Source: Paracoccaceae bacterium
GTDB lineage: Bacteria > Pseudomonadota > Alphaproteobacteria > Rhodobacterales > Rhodobacteraceae
Assembly: GCA_029246285.1 (NCBI GenBank)
Contig: JAQWNW010000022.1
Coordinates: 89,059 to 153,058 of the forward strand
Direction: 5' to 3'
DNA: 64,000 nucleotides
Shown one piece after another: positions 55,255-63,460 of this stretch. The position numbers were made by a program, and so were the translations under genes. Within the stretch, counting starts at the first letter, position 1. Each line of letters begins with the position of its first letter. The notes under the pieces are model-generated. The model did no database searches. It was not told the DNA's origin and saw only the letters and a list, made by a program, of their open reading frames with translations.

Positions 55255-56331
55255 ATGAACGACTTGAAGAGTAAAATTTTAGAGGTATTAGCGACTATAT
55301 CGACACCAAATGGAAAAAATATGGTTTCAGCTGACATTATTAGGGCTTTAAATATCTCGCATGGAGATGTTAGTTTTGTAATCGAAGTAGAGGGATCTGA
55401 AGTTTCAGCATTTAGTGAAATCGTAAAAAGGGCTAAAAAGGAAATAAATGAAATTGATGGAGTTTCTGATGTTTCAATTGTCCTTACCTCACATATAAAA
55501 GAGGCTAAACCAGTGTCGTCAAGTCCTCCAAACTTAACCATTGGTGGTCATCCAAAGCCACAAAAAGACGCAAATGTAGTAGAGGGAATAGATCGCATTA
55601 TAGCGATTGCTTCAGGCAAAGGAGGTGTTGGTAAGTCAACATTGTCAAGCAATTTAGCAGTTGCCCTCTCACGAAAAGGTCGTCGAGTCGGTTTATTAGA
55701 TGCAGATATTTATGGTCCATCTCAACCCAGAATGATGGGGGTGAGCACACGGCCATCTTCTCCAGATGGGAAAACTATCATACCGATACAAGCGCACGGT
55801 GTTACGATGATGTCTATTGGCTTAATGTTGGAGGAGGATCAGGCCGTGGTCTGGCGCGGTCCAATGCTTATGGGGGCCCTTCAACAAATGCTTGGTCAAG
55901 TACAATGGGGAAACCTTGATATATTGATTGTGGATTTGCCACCTGGAACTGGAGATGTACAACTGACATTGGCTCAGAAAACAAAGGTAACCGGTGCGAT
56001 AATTATTTCAACACCTCAAGATATCGCTCTTTTGGATGCACGAAAAGCATTAAATATGTTTGCAAAAACAAAAACACCAATATTGGGAATGGTTGAAAAT
56101 ATGTCTACATATATTTGTCCAGCTTGTGGTAATGAGGCTGATCTTTTTGGGTCAGATGGGGTTAAGAAAGAGTCGGCAAAGCAAAACTTACCTTTTTTAG
56201 GGCAAATCCCTTTAGACCTTAATATTAGATTATCCTCTGACAATGGCAAACCGCTAGCTCTTTCAGATTCTTCTGCTGCCTCAGCATATATGGCCTTAGC
56301 AGAAAAGCTTATTCTTGGTAATATGGCTTGA
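55255..56331 (+). CDS. apbC: Mrp/ApbC iron-sulfur cluster carrier ATPase
   Basis: A 358-residue P-loop ATPase of the Mrp/NBP35 family that carries iron-sulfur clusters to target proteins. An N-terminal MIP18-like (DUF59) domain (about residues 1-95, LEVLATISTPNGKNMVSADII) is fused to the ATPase domain with the deviant Walker A ASGKGGVGKSTLSSN, and the cluster motif CPACG lies near residue 290. I start at ATG 55255 with GAAAAG upstream; a GTG at 55246 overlaps this site. Confidence 0.93.
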   Translation: MNDLKSKILEVLATISTPNGKNMVSADIIRALNISHGDVSFVIEVEGSEVSAFSEIVKRAKKEINEIDGVSDVSIVLTSHIKEAKPVSSSPPNLTIGGHPKPQKDANVVEGIDRIIAIASGKGGVGKSTLSSNLAVALSRKGRRVGLLDADIYGPSQPRMMGVSTRPSSPDGKTIIPIQAHGVTMMSIGLMLEEDQAVVWRGPMLMGALQQMLGQVQWGNLDILIVDLPPGTGDVQLTLAQKTKVTGAIIISTPQDIALLDARKALNMFAKTKTPILGMVENMSTYICPACGNEADLFGSDGVKKESAKQNLPFLGQIPLDLNIRLSSDNGKPLALSDSSAASAYMALAEKLILGNMA

Positions 56332-56568
56332 TATTTACATTCTTAGGGTAACCGAATCGTTGGATATTTTTACTAGTTTCAGTACATAAAAGAACACTGT
56401 TCTCTTTTTGTTCCATTTAAGAAGCTTTTATATTTATTTTTTTTTGATTAATTAATCTGAACTTGTTTACCATATATAGTGGTGTGTTATTAATTTTTTA
56501 CTAAATAAGCCAAAATTCCATCATTTAATGACTCGTTTAACATTCTAAAACCCTAAATTTAGATTTAT
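56332..56568. other. non-coding stretch between apbC and the MraZ boxes
   Basis: AT-rich and without a credible gene. It contains the SOS-like GTTC-N7-GTTC at 56399-56413, a weak hairpin with AAAAGAA and TTCTCTTTTT (56387-56409) that might end apbC, and two TTTAA units 12 bases apart (56524-56540). None of these is proven. Confidence 0.5.
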
Positions 56569-56613
56569 ACCCTAAAAATCCCCTTGATTTCCATAATTTC
56601 CCATGGCATCCCT
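56569..56613 (-). promoter_or_regulatory. MraZ-type operator, five boxes in 10-bp phase
   Basis: On the plus strand ACCCT (56569), TCCCC (56579), TTCCA (56589), TCCCA (56599) and TCCCT (56609) start exactly 10 bases apart; read on the minus strand they are GGG-type boxes (AGGGA, TGGGA, TGGAA, GGGGA, AGGGT) with 5-base spacers. MraZ of E. coli binds direct TGGGN repeats with 5-base spacers. The array lies about 240 bases before mraZ and directly in front of the leader RNA. Confidence 0.7.
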
Positions 56614-56624
56614 ATTGTACGATA

Positions 56625-56819
56625 AAGACGGGACGCTTAAGAGGGCATCAAGATCCTCACGCAAAGTCAGGTTTCATACGGGCCCCGCTTAATTGTCGTT
56701 GATGGTTTGATAAAAACGCGAGCAGACACCCCCCCCAGGTGGCGATTATCAAACCGGTCCATTAGGACGAAAGCGGCGGATCGAGCTTCGGCAGCAGCAC
56801 GATCCGCCGTCATTCATTT
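56625..56819 (+). ncRNA. UpsM-like leader RNA upstream of mraZ
   Basis: A stretch much richer in GC than its surroundings. It holds a 10-bp perfect stem (56704-56713 with 56746-56755) enclosing a run of eight C and a CACC/GGTG mini-stem, a small GTCC-ATTA-GGAC hairpin (56757-56768) and the strong 3' hairpin. This fits UpsM of Rhodobacter sphaeroides, a roughly 200-base sRNA made from the 5' leader of the division/cell wall cluster by partial termination. Ends are estimated; identity rests on position, size and structure. Confidence 0.65.
56774..56809 (+). terminator. terminator-like hairpin at the 3' end of the leader RNA
   Basis: CGGCGGATCG (56774-56783) pairs perfectly with CGATCCGCCG (56800-56809) around a 16-base loop containing GCTTCGGC. 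The tail TCATTCATTT is only moderately U-rich, which suits partial termination with read-through into mraZ. Confidence 0.7.
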
Positions 56820-56847
56820 AAAGGTCAAAGGTAATGGTAATTATTAG

Positions 56848-57348
56848 ATGACAAGACGGTTTAGAGGCGAGAGTATTCATAAAGTAGACGGAAAAGGTCG
56901 AGTTTCCATTCCTGCTGCGTTTCGTCGTGTTTTAGAAGAAAATGATCCGGAATGGACTTCAGGATTGAACCCTAACCTAATTATTGTTTATGGGAGTACA
57001 AAAAGAAAGTTTTTGGAAGGTTTTAGCGTTGCCTCGATTAATGAGGTTGATGACAGAATTGCGGCTTTACCAAGAGGTTCCAAGTCAAGACGGGTACTGG
57101 AAAGAATGTTTTCAGGGCAAGCGTTACACACTAACATCGATGAAACTGGCCGCCTTGTTTTGCCTCAAAGAATTAGAGATAAAGTAGGGATTGTTTCAGA
57201 CGCTATATTTGTGGCTTCTGGCGATACATTCCAAATTTGGCAACCTGATGCTTATTCAGCTCATGAAGCTGAAATTGACCATTGGTACACTAGCCAGGAT
57301 GTTGACTTTGATCCTTTAACACTTCTGGAAAATGAAAGTGTGGATTGA
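56848..57348 (+). CDS. mraZ: transcriptional regulator MraZ
   Basis: A 166-residue protein with two SpoVT/AbrB-like swapped-hairpin units: FRGESIHKVDGKGRVSIPAAFR at the N terminus and ALHTNIDETGRLVLPQRIRDKVG in the middle. MraZ forms a ring and represses its own division/cell wall operon, binding the box array found upstream. The ATG overlaps the stop of a five-codon ORF (56834-56851) that has the nearest AAAGG, so mraZ may depend on coupled translation. Its stop shares a base with the rsmH start. Confidence 0.95.
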   Translation: MTRRFRGESIHKVDGKGRVSIPAAFRRVLEENDPEWTSGLNPNLIIVYGSTKRKFLEGFSVASINEVDDRIAALPRGSKSRRVLERMFSGQALHTNIDETGRLVLPQRIRDKVGIVSDAIFVASGDTFQIWQPDAYSAHEAEIDHWYTSQDVDFDPLTLLENESVD

Positions 57349-58370
57349 TGGCAAATCCAGGAGTTCAGGAAAACACTGAATATCCAAGACATATCCCAGT
57401 TTTGTTGAATGATTTTGTTGGTCAGTTAAAACCTTTTTCTGGTGTATGGATTGATGGAACTTTTGGGGATGGTGGATATAGTAAAATGTTACTAGAATCT
57501 GATGCTAAAAGTGTTATTGCGATTGATCGAGATCCATCCGTTACCTCTGCTGCGACGGTGTTGATAAAGCAATTTCCATCCAGGTTTTTTTTCGCTAATG
57601 ACCGATTCAGTAAACTAGCGGATGTAGCTCAATCGGCTGGCTTTGAAACTGTGGATGGCGTGCTGTTGGATTTGGGTGTCAGTTCCATGCAAATTGACCA
57701 CGCAAATCGGGGATTTTCTTTTAAAAAAAATGGACCGTTAGATATGAGGATGAGTGGCTCTGGTTTGTCTGCATTTGATGTAGTGAATAATTTTTCAGAG
57801 AAAGATTTAGCTAACATTATCTATAACTTTGGTGAGGAAAGATTGTCTCGGCGGATTGCGAATAGCATCGTTAAAGAAAGAAAAAATAAAGAAATTGATT
57901 CAACCGAAACTTTGGCGCGCTTGATTTCTGATTGTTTTCCTAAATATAAACATTCCAAAACTCATCCAGCCACCAGAACATTTCAAGCTTTAAGAATTTT
58001 TGTAAATAATGAATTAGAAGAATTAGTAGAGGCTTTAGAAGCGGCGGAGCGTATTTTATCCCCCAATGGTATCTTAGCTGTGATTACCTTTCACTCGCTG
58101 GAGGACAGGATTGTAAAAAGATTTATCAAACTCAAATCTGAAATCTATCCTAAGGTTAATCGACATCAACCAACACAGCTAAAATTCCAGCCAAGTTTTG
58201 AAAAATTTGCAAAAAAGAAAATGGTAGCTTCTAAAGCTGAAGTTAAGGCAAATAGTCGAGCTCGATCAGCTAAATTGCGGATCGCAAGGAAACTAAAATC
58301 TGATATCGCTCCTATAGAAAAAAATTTGTTGGGATTGCCAATTATCAGTATCGGAGCTCAAATAAGATGA
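57348..58370 (+). CDS. rsmH: 16S rRNA (cytosine1402-N4)-methyltransferase
   Basis: A 340-residue MraW enzyme. IDGTFGDGGYSKMLLE is the SAM site, followed by GVLLDLGVSSMQIDHANRGFSFKKNGPLDMRM, ATRTFQALRIFVNNELEEL and VITFHSLEDRIVKRF. I use ATG 57348, which overlaps the mraZ stop as TGATG, rather than the TTG one codon earlier. Overlaps ftsL by 4 bases. Confidence 0.96.
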   Translation: MANPGVQENTEYPRHIPVLLNDFVGQLKPFSGVWIDGTFGDGGYSKMLLESDAKSVIAIDRDPSVTSAATVLIKQFPSRFFFANDRFSKLADVAQSAGFETVDGVLLDLGVSSMQIDHANRGFSFKKNGPLDMRMSGSGLSAFDVVNNFSEKDLANIIYNFGEERLSRRIANSIVKERKNKEIDSTETLARLISDCFPKYKHSKTHPATRTFQALRIFVNNELEELVEALEAAERILSPNGILAVITFHSLEDRIVKRFIKLKSEIYPKVNRHQPTQLKFQPSFEKFAKKKMVASKAEVKANSRARSAKLRIARKLKSDIAPIEKNLLGLPIISIGAQIR

Positions 58371-58729
58371 AAAGTATAACTTATATTCTTGTCACTATAA
58401 CAGTAATAAGCCTTGCGTTTTGGGCTTACCAAGAAAGTTATAGAGCTAAGTCAACTTTAAATTTGATAAGAACTGTCAATAAAGACATTCATTTTATTCA
58501 AGAAAAGTTAGGTGTTTTGAGAGTTGAATGGGCGTACTTAAATCGACCGGATAGATTAAGAGCTTTAGCAGATCTAAATTTTGAAAAATTAAGGCTGATA
58601 GAATTAAATACAAAACATTTTGATGATTTGATGATTATAGGAGTAAAAAAACAAAATTTATCATCAAAAACAGCAGATGTATTAAATCAAACTAATTTTA
58701 ATTCTGATGCTGCAGAGATCAGCCAATGA
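58367..58729 (+). CDS. ftsL: cell division protein FtsL
   Basis: A 120-residue bitopic protein: a short cytoplasmic end, one membrane helix (about residues 4-22) and a periplasmic coiled-coil-like part (INKDIHFIQEKLGVLRVEWAYLNRPDRLRALA). The WAYLNRPDRLR segment is the alphaproteobacterial FtsL signature. It would join FtsB and FtsQ and activate FtsWI. Sequence drifts fast in this family, but the place between rsmH and ftsI makes the call safe. Overlaps both neighbours by 4 bases. Confidence 0.88.
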   Translation: MKSITYILVTITVISLAFWAYQESYRAKSTLNLIRTVNKDIHFIQEKLGVLRVEWAYLNRPDRLRALADLNFEKLRLIELNTKHFDDLMIIGVKKQNLSSKTADVLNQTNFNSDAAEISQ

Positions 58730-60510
58730 AAAGAAGACCATTAAGACCGATTAGCGAAGTAATTTTTGTTCGCAAAAAAGGACAAAACCCTAATAACATC
58801 GAAAAAGAAAATATACGACAAAGACACTTAAGGATGGAGAGGTTTGCGAGAATTAGAAGTGAAAGTAGGTTGTTAGTATTGGCAGGGTTTTTATTAGTGT
58901 CTTTCATTGGGATAGCTTTTAAAATGGGCTTAGTTTCAATGACGACGCCGATCGAACCAGTCGCCTCGTCTCAAATGCTTAAACCTTCAACGAAAAGAGC
59001 TGATATTCTTGATAGAAATGGCTCAATACTTGCAACAAATTTAATTACGAATGCGCTATATGCTAAACCAAGGATGATGATAAATAGGAACTTTGCAGCC
59101 GGAGAATTGGCTAAGATCTTCCCGGAGCTAAAATTCGAAAAGCTTTTAAAATTACTGGGTAGTGACAGGAAATTCGTCTGGATCAAGCGTAAAATATCAC
59201 CAGAGCAAATGCAGGCAGTTCATGAATTGGGAGAGCCAGGCTTAAGATTTGGACCAAGAGAAATGCGACTTTATCCTAATGGGCGGTTAGCCAGCCATGT
59301 ATTAGGTGGGGTAAATTTCGGGAAAGAGGGCGTTAATTCGGCGGAGTTGGTTGGTATCGCCGGTGTAGAATTAAAATTTGATCAGTTTTTACAAGATAAT
59401 TTAGGAAAAGGAGTTCCTCTCATTTTATCTTTAGATTTAGGCATTCAAAGTGCTGTGGAGCATGTGCTCTCTGGGGGGATGAAATTAATGAATGCAAAGG
59501 GAGCTACGGCGGTTTTGATGGACATTCATTCAGGAGAAATTTTATCAATGGTATCATTGCCGGATTTTGATCCTAATGACCGTATCTTAAGTGGTAAGGG
59601 TAAAAAAGGATCTGAAAACCCATTGTTTAATAAATCTGTGCAAGGGCTTTATGAGTTAGGATCGGTCTTCAAAGTATTTACTGCTGCAGCTGTTTTGGAG
59701 GATGGTCTTGTTAAGCCAGATACTCTTGTTGATACTACCAGTCCAATTTGGTGGGGCAAACATAAAATAAGTAACTATCATAGGTTGCCCGATGAATTAT
59801 CTTTTACAGATGTGCTTGTCGAAAGTTCAAATACTGGAACTTCAAGGTTGGCAAAGGAGCTGGGCGCAACTCGTCAAAAAGAGTTCCTGAAAAGTTTGGG
59901 ATTTTTTGATAACACAGGCATTGAGTTAGTAGAAGCAAGTCATATCAAATCGAAATACCCAGCAAATTGGAGTGAGATTTCGACAATGACCATTTCGTAT
60001 GGGCATGGTATTTCTTCTTCCCCGTTACATGTCGCTTCTGCTTTTGCAACATTGTTAAATGGTGGAACGAAGGTAAGACCAACTTTACTGAATAGGAATT
60101 CGCAAAACGCTAAAGGGGACCGGATAATATCAACCAATGTCTCTAACGAATTGATAAAAATCTTACATCAAGTTGTCGATAGAGGTACAGCAAGTGCAGC
60201 TAACGTGGATGGTTATTCTGTCGCTGGTAAAACAGGTACTGCCAACAAAGTAAAACCTAATGGTGGGTATTATAAGAAAAAAAATATAACAACTTTTGCA
60301 TCTGTATTTCCAGTTGAGAGACCAAAATATGTTTTGCTTGTAACCTTGGATGAACCTAATATTTTAACTGGTAAGAAATCTAGAAGAACTGCTGGGTGGA
60401 CCGCTGCGCCAATTGCATCAGAAATTATTTTTCGTGTTGCACCTTTATTGGGAATCAAGCCAAATTTTCAAACTGAAGAAAATGATAATTTATTGCTAGT
60501 TGGTAATTAG
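58726..60510 (+). CDS. ftsI: septal peptidoglycan transpeptidase FtsI (PBP3)
   Basis: A 594-residue class B penicillin-binding protein. A basic cytoplasmic tail and one membrane helix (about 45-66) are followed by the PBP dimerisation domain (KRADILDRNGSILATNL) and the transpeptidase domain with the active Ser in GSVFK, the SSN motif in ESSNTG and KTGT in VAGKTGTANK. It cross-links peptidoglycan at the division site. Confidence 0.96.
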   Translation: MKRRPLRPISEVIFVRKKGQNPNNIEKENIRQRHLRMERFARIRSESRLLVLAGFLLVSFIGIAFKMGLVSMTTPIEPVASSQMLKPSTKRADILDRNGSILATNLITNALYAKPRMMINRNFAAGELAKIFPELKFEKLLKLLGSDRKFVWIKRKISPEQMQAVHELGEPGLRFGPREMRLYPNGRLASHVLGGVNFGKEGVNSAELVGIAGVELKFDQFLQDNLGKGVPLILSLDLGIQSAVEHVLSGGMKLMNAKGATAVLMDIHSGEILSMVSLPDFDPNDRILSGKGKKGSENPLFNKSVQGLYELGSVFKVFTAAAVLEDGLVKPDTLVDTTSPIWWGKHKISNYHRLPDELSFTDVLVESSNTGTSRLAKELGATRQKEFLKSLGFFDNTGIELVEASHIKSKYPANWSEISTMTISYGHGISSSPLHVASAFATLLNGGTKVRPTLLNRNSQNAKGDRIISTNVSNELIKILHQVVDRGTASAANVDGYSVAGKTGTANKVKPNGGYYKKKNITTFASVFPVERPKYVLLVTLDEPNILTGKKSRRTAGWTAAPIASEIIFRVAPLLGIKPNFQTEENDNLLLVGN

Positions 60511-60519
60511 GAGATTTCA

Positions 60520-62007
60520 GTGCAATCAGAGAACAGAGGAATAACGTCTCTCCGTGACTTAGGTTTGATTTCTGATCAAGAAAAAAATGTTGAAATAACG
60601 GGATTATCCGTAGACAGCAAAAAAATAGAAAATGGTTTTTTATTCATAGCTTTGAATGGTTCAAAAAAGCATGGCGCTGAATATACAAAAGAAGCTATAA
60701 GAAATGGGGCCACTGCTGTATTGACTGATAAGTTAGGTCTAAAAGTTATCGAAAACCTTGGCTCATCATTAAATTGTCCTTGTATTATATCACAAAACCC
60801 ACGTTTGGATTTATCCAAGTTGTCTAGGTTTTTTTGGAATAAACAGCCTGAAACTATGATTGCGGTAACAGGTACCAATGGCAAAACCTCTGTTACAAAC
60901 TTTGTAAGGCAAATATGGAGCTTTTTAGGTTACAAATCTGTCAATATTGGTACGAACGGTGTTGATGGTGATTATTATAGTGATATCAAACTGACTACAC
61001 CAGAACCTATAACTTTACATAAACTACTTGATACGTTGTCAAAAAATAACATTTCTCATTGTTCAATGGAGGCTTCATCTCATGGTTTATCACAGTTTAG
61101 GCTTGATTCTGTAAATCTGTGTGCTGCTGCTTTTACGAACTTTTCTCACGACCATCTTGATTATCATAAAACTTTTGATGATTATTTTGAGTCTAAAATG
61201 CGCTTGTTTGAGGGTGTATTAAGTAAAAATGGGACAGCTGTAATTTTTACAGATAATGATACAGGAGAAATCGTAAAAAATCGCTGTGATAAGATTGGTT
61301 TAAAAACTTTTACAATTGGTTCTGGAAGTGAAAATAACATAATCATTGATAAGGTTAAATCTGATCAAATTGGTCAAACTGTTAGATTCAAGTACGCAAA
61401 TTCCCATTACCAGTTTAGAATGGAGTTAGTGGGACGTTTCCAAGTGAATAATGTATTGATGGCACTTAGCCTTGCAATTGTTTTGGGCGAAGACGTCAAT
61501 CAAGTAAAAAATCTTTTACATTTACTAAAGCCCGTACCAGGCAGAATGCAATTAGCAGGATTGCGTCAAAATGGTGCCCCGATATTTGTTGATTATGCTC
61601 ATACACCAGACGCTTTAATGAATGCCTTGGTTTCTTTACGGCAGCACGTATTGGGTCGTTTAATTGTTATATTTGGTGCTGGAGGTGATAGAGACCAAAA
61701 CAAGAGGGTTTTAATGGGTCGAGTGGCAAGTCAGCACGCAGATGTAATTTATGTAACTGATGATAATCCGCGTGGAGAGGATCCTCAACTTATAAGAAAT
61801 GCTATTTTAGCTGGTTGTCCGCAGGGAATAGAAATTGGCGATCGCGCCGAAGCTATTCTAGTTAGCGTTGCTGAGCTTAAGGATGGGGATGCATTGCTGA
61901 TAGCAGGCAAAGGTCATGAAACTGATCAAATTATAGGAGATATGGCTTTCCCATTTAATGATATCGAACAGGCGAGTATGGCCATTGAAATATTAGATAG
62001 AAACTAA
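60520..62007 (+). CDS. murE: UDP-MurNAc-tripeptide synthetase (meso-DAP adding)
   Basis: A 495-residue Mur ligase that adds the third amino acid to the peptidoglycan precursor. Domain 1 has SVDSKKIENGFLFIAL, the P loop is VTGTNGKTSVTNFV, and the DNPRGEDP motif shows meso-diaminopimelate as substrate. GTG start with GGAG 6 bases before it, 9 bases after ftsI. Confidence 0.96.
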   Translation: MQSENRGITSLRDLGLISDQEKNVEITGLSVDSKKIENGFLFIALNGSKKHGAEYTKEAIRNGATAVLTDKLGLKVIENLGSSLNCPCIISQNPRLDLSKLSRFFWNKQPETMIAVTGTNGKTSVTNFVRQIWSFLGYKSVNIGTNGVDGDYYSDIKLTTPEPITLHKLLDTLSKNNISHCSMEASSHGLSQFRLDSVNLCAAAFTNFSHDHLDYHKTFDDYFESKMRLFEGVLSKNGTAVIFTDNDTGEIVKNRCDKIGLKTFTIGSGSENNIIIDKVKSDQIGQTVRFKYANSHYQFRMELVGRFQVNNVLMALSLAIVLGEDVNQVKNLLHLLKPVPGRMQLAGLRQNGAPIFVDYAHTPDALMNALVSLRQHVLGRLIVIFGAGGDRDQNKRVLMGRVASQHADVIYVTDDNPRGEDPQLIRNAILAGCPQGIEIGDRAEAILVSVAELKDGDALLIAGKGHETDQIIGDMAFPFNDIEQASMAIEILDRN

Positions 62008-62011
62008 ATAA

Positions 62012-63433
62012 ATGGCTCTTTGGACTTCATCGGAAATAAAAAAAATCACTGGTGGCGCTGGTTCTGATGATTGGACGGTTGATGGAATTTCAATTGACTC
62101 AAGAACATTGCAAAAAGGTGATCTTTTTGTCGCTCTTACAGATAAAAGGGATGGGCATGCTTTCCTGGATAAAGCCTTTGAAAATGGTGCGGCAGCGGCA
62201 CTTGTCTCTCATATTCCAGAAGGATTAACTGGCGATTCTAGATTAATTTTAGTTAAGGATGTTTTAGAAGCTTTAAAGGAACTGGCATTTGCTGCTAGAG
62301 AGCGTTTCTCAGGTAAGTTAATAGCGGTAACAGGCTCTGTCGGCAAAACTTCAACAAAAGAAATGCTAAGTATAGCGTTGACGGCTCAGGGAATAGTTCA
62401 TGCATCCGATAAAAGCTTTAATAATCACTGGGGAGTGCCATTAACTTTGGCCCGTATGCCAAAAAATACGGAGTTTGCGATTATTGAAATGGGGATGAAT
62501 CAACAAGGTGAAATAAGAGCTCATAGTTTATTATCTAGACCGCATGTAGCCTTAATTACTGAAGTTAAGAAGGTTCATATGTCAAACTTTAGAAAACTGG
62601 AAGAAATAGCCTTGGCTAAATCAGAAATCTTTTCTGGTTTAGAGGCGGGTGGTTTAGCTTTAGTTAATTCAGATATTGAGCACATATCTACGATAGAAAG
62701 CTCTCTAAAGGGCTTACCGGTTACACTTCAGAAATTTGGTATGAATGGGCCAGACTGGATTTTAGATCAATTAAATATTAAGGATCGTTCCTTGGAGGTT
62801 AAGGCAATACAAGGATCAACAAAATTTAAATTTGAGTTAAATTCTCTTGGCCAACATTTTGCATCAAATGGGCTTGCGGCTCTTGCTGCCGTGAGTTTGA
62901 TAGGGGCTGACAAAAATGTAGCCATTAAACAGTTGCAAAATTGGCTTCCTATGCAAGGGCGTGGTCAACATATCGAAGTTAATGTTATTAAGGGTTGTTC
63001 GACTTATTGCTTTGACCTTATTGATGACTCTTATAATAGCAATCCCACATCGTTACGAGCTGGTTTTAAACTATTAGACTCATTATGGGACTCCAAGAAA
63101 GTTTCAAACCAAGACAAAGGAAGAAAGATAGCTATTTTAGGTGATATGTTAGAGCTAGGCCCTGATGAGATTACGATTCATAGAAGTATTGCAAATTGGG
63201 ATGAAATAAGTGGTATCAAAAAATTTTATTTGGTTGGAGAGCTTATGAAAAGTTTGTTTGAAGCTCTTCCATCTGATGGGAATAAATTTTGGTTTTCTAG
63301 TTCTGATGAGTTAAATAAAGTTATAGTTGAAGAAATATCAATGGCTGATGTGATATTAGTTAAAGGGTCAAAGAATTCAAATATGGGGAAAGTCGTCTCC
63401 AAGTTAAAAAGTATCAATCATCCATCCAATTAG
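62012..63433 (+). CDS. murF: UDP-MurNAc-pentapeptide synthetase (D-Ala-D-Ala adding)
   Basis: A 473-residue Mur ligase that adds D-alanyl-D-alanine. ISIDSRTLQKGDLFVAL, the P loop VTGSVGKTSTKEML, NNHWGVPLTLARMP and DDSYNSNPTSLRAGF are conserved. ATG 4 bases after the murE stop with only a weak ribosome site, so its translation is probably coupled to murE. Confidence 0.96.
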   Translation: MALWTSSEIKKITGGAGSDDWTVDGISIDSRTLQKGDLFVALTDKRDGHAFLDKAFENGAAAALVSHIPEGLTGDSRLILVKDVLEALKELAFAARERFSGKLIAVTGSVGKTSTKEMLSIALTAQGIVHASDKSFNNHWGVPLTLARMPKNTEFAIIEMGMNQQGEIRAHSLLSRPHVALITEVKKVHMSNFRKLEEIALAKSEIFSGLEAGGLALVNSDIEHISTIESSLKGLPVTLQKFGMNGPDWILDQLNIKDRSLEVKAIQGSTKFKFELNSLGQHFASNGLAALAAVSLIGADKNVAIKQLQNWLPMQGRGQHIEVNVIKGCSTYCFDLIDDSYNSNPTSLRAGFKLLDSLWDSKKVSNQDKGRKIAILGDMLELGPDEITIHRSIANWDEISGIKKFYLVGELMKSLFEALPSDGNKFWFSSSDELNKVIVEEISMADVILVKGSKNSNMGKVVSKLKSINHPSN

Positions 63434-63460
63434 ATTGGGATTAAAAAGGGGTTAGTTAAT

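Noticed and set aside
56387..56409. Hairpin AAAAGAA...TTCTCTTTTT after apbC as a terminator
   Set aside because: The stem is short and has a mismatch, so it is too weak to annotate, though it may help to end apbC.
56524..56541. TTTAA-N7-TTTAAC as a CtrA box before mraZ
   Set aside because: The CtrA full site needs TTAA-N7-TTAA. Here the second TTAA is one base out of register (N8), so I do not call it.
56625..56819. RNase P RNA, 6S RNA or signal recognition particle RNA in the GC-rich island before mraZ
   Set aside because: The conserved RNase P core (GAGGAAAGTCC type) and the SRP tetraloop helix are absent, the island is too short for RNase P, and it is not a single long 6S-type hairpin. 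UpsM fits position and form better.
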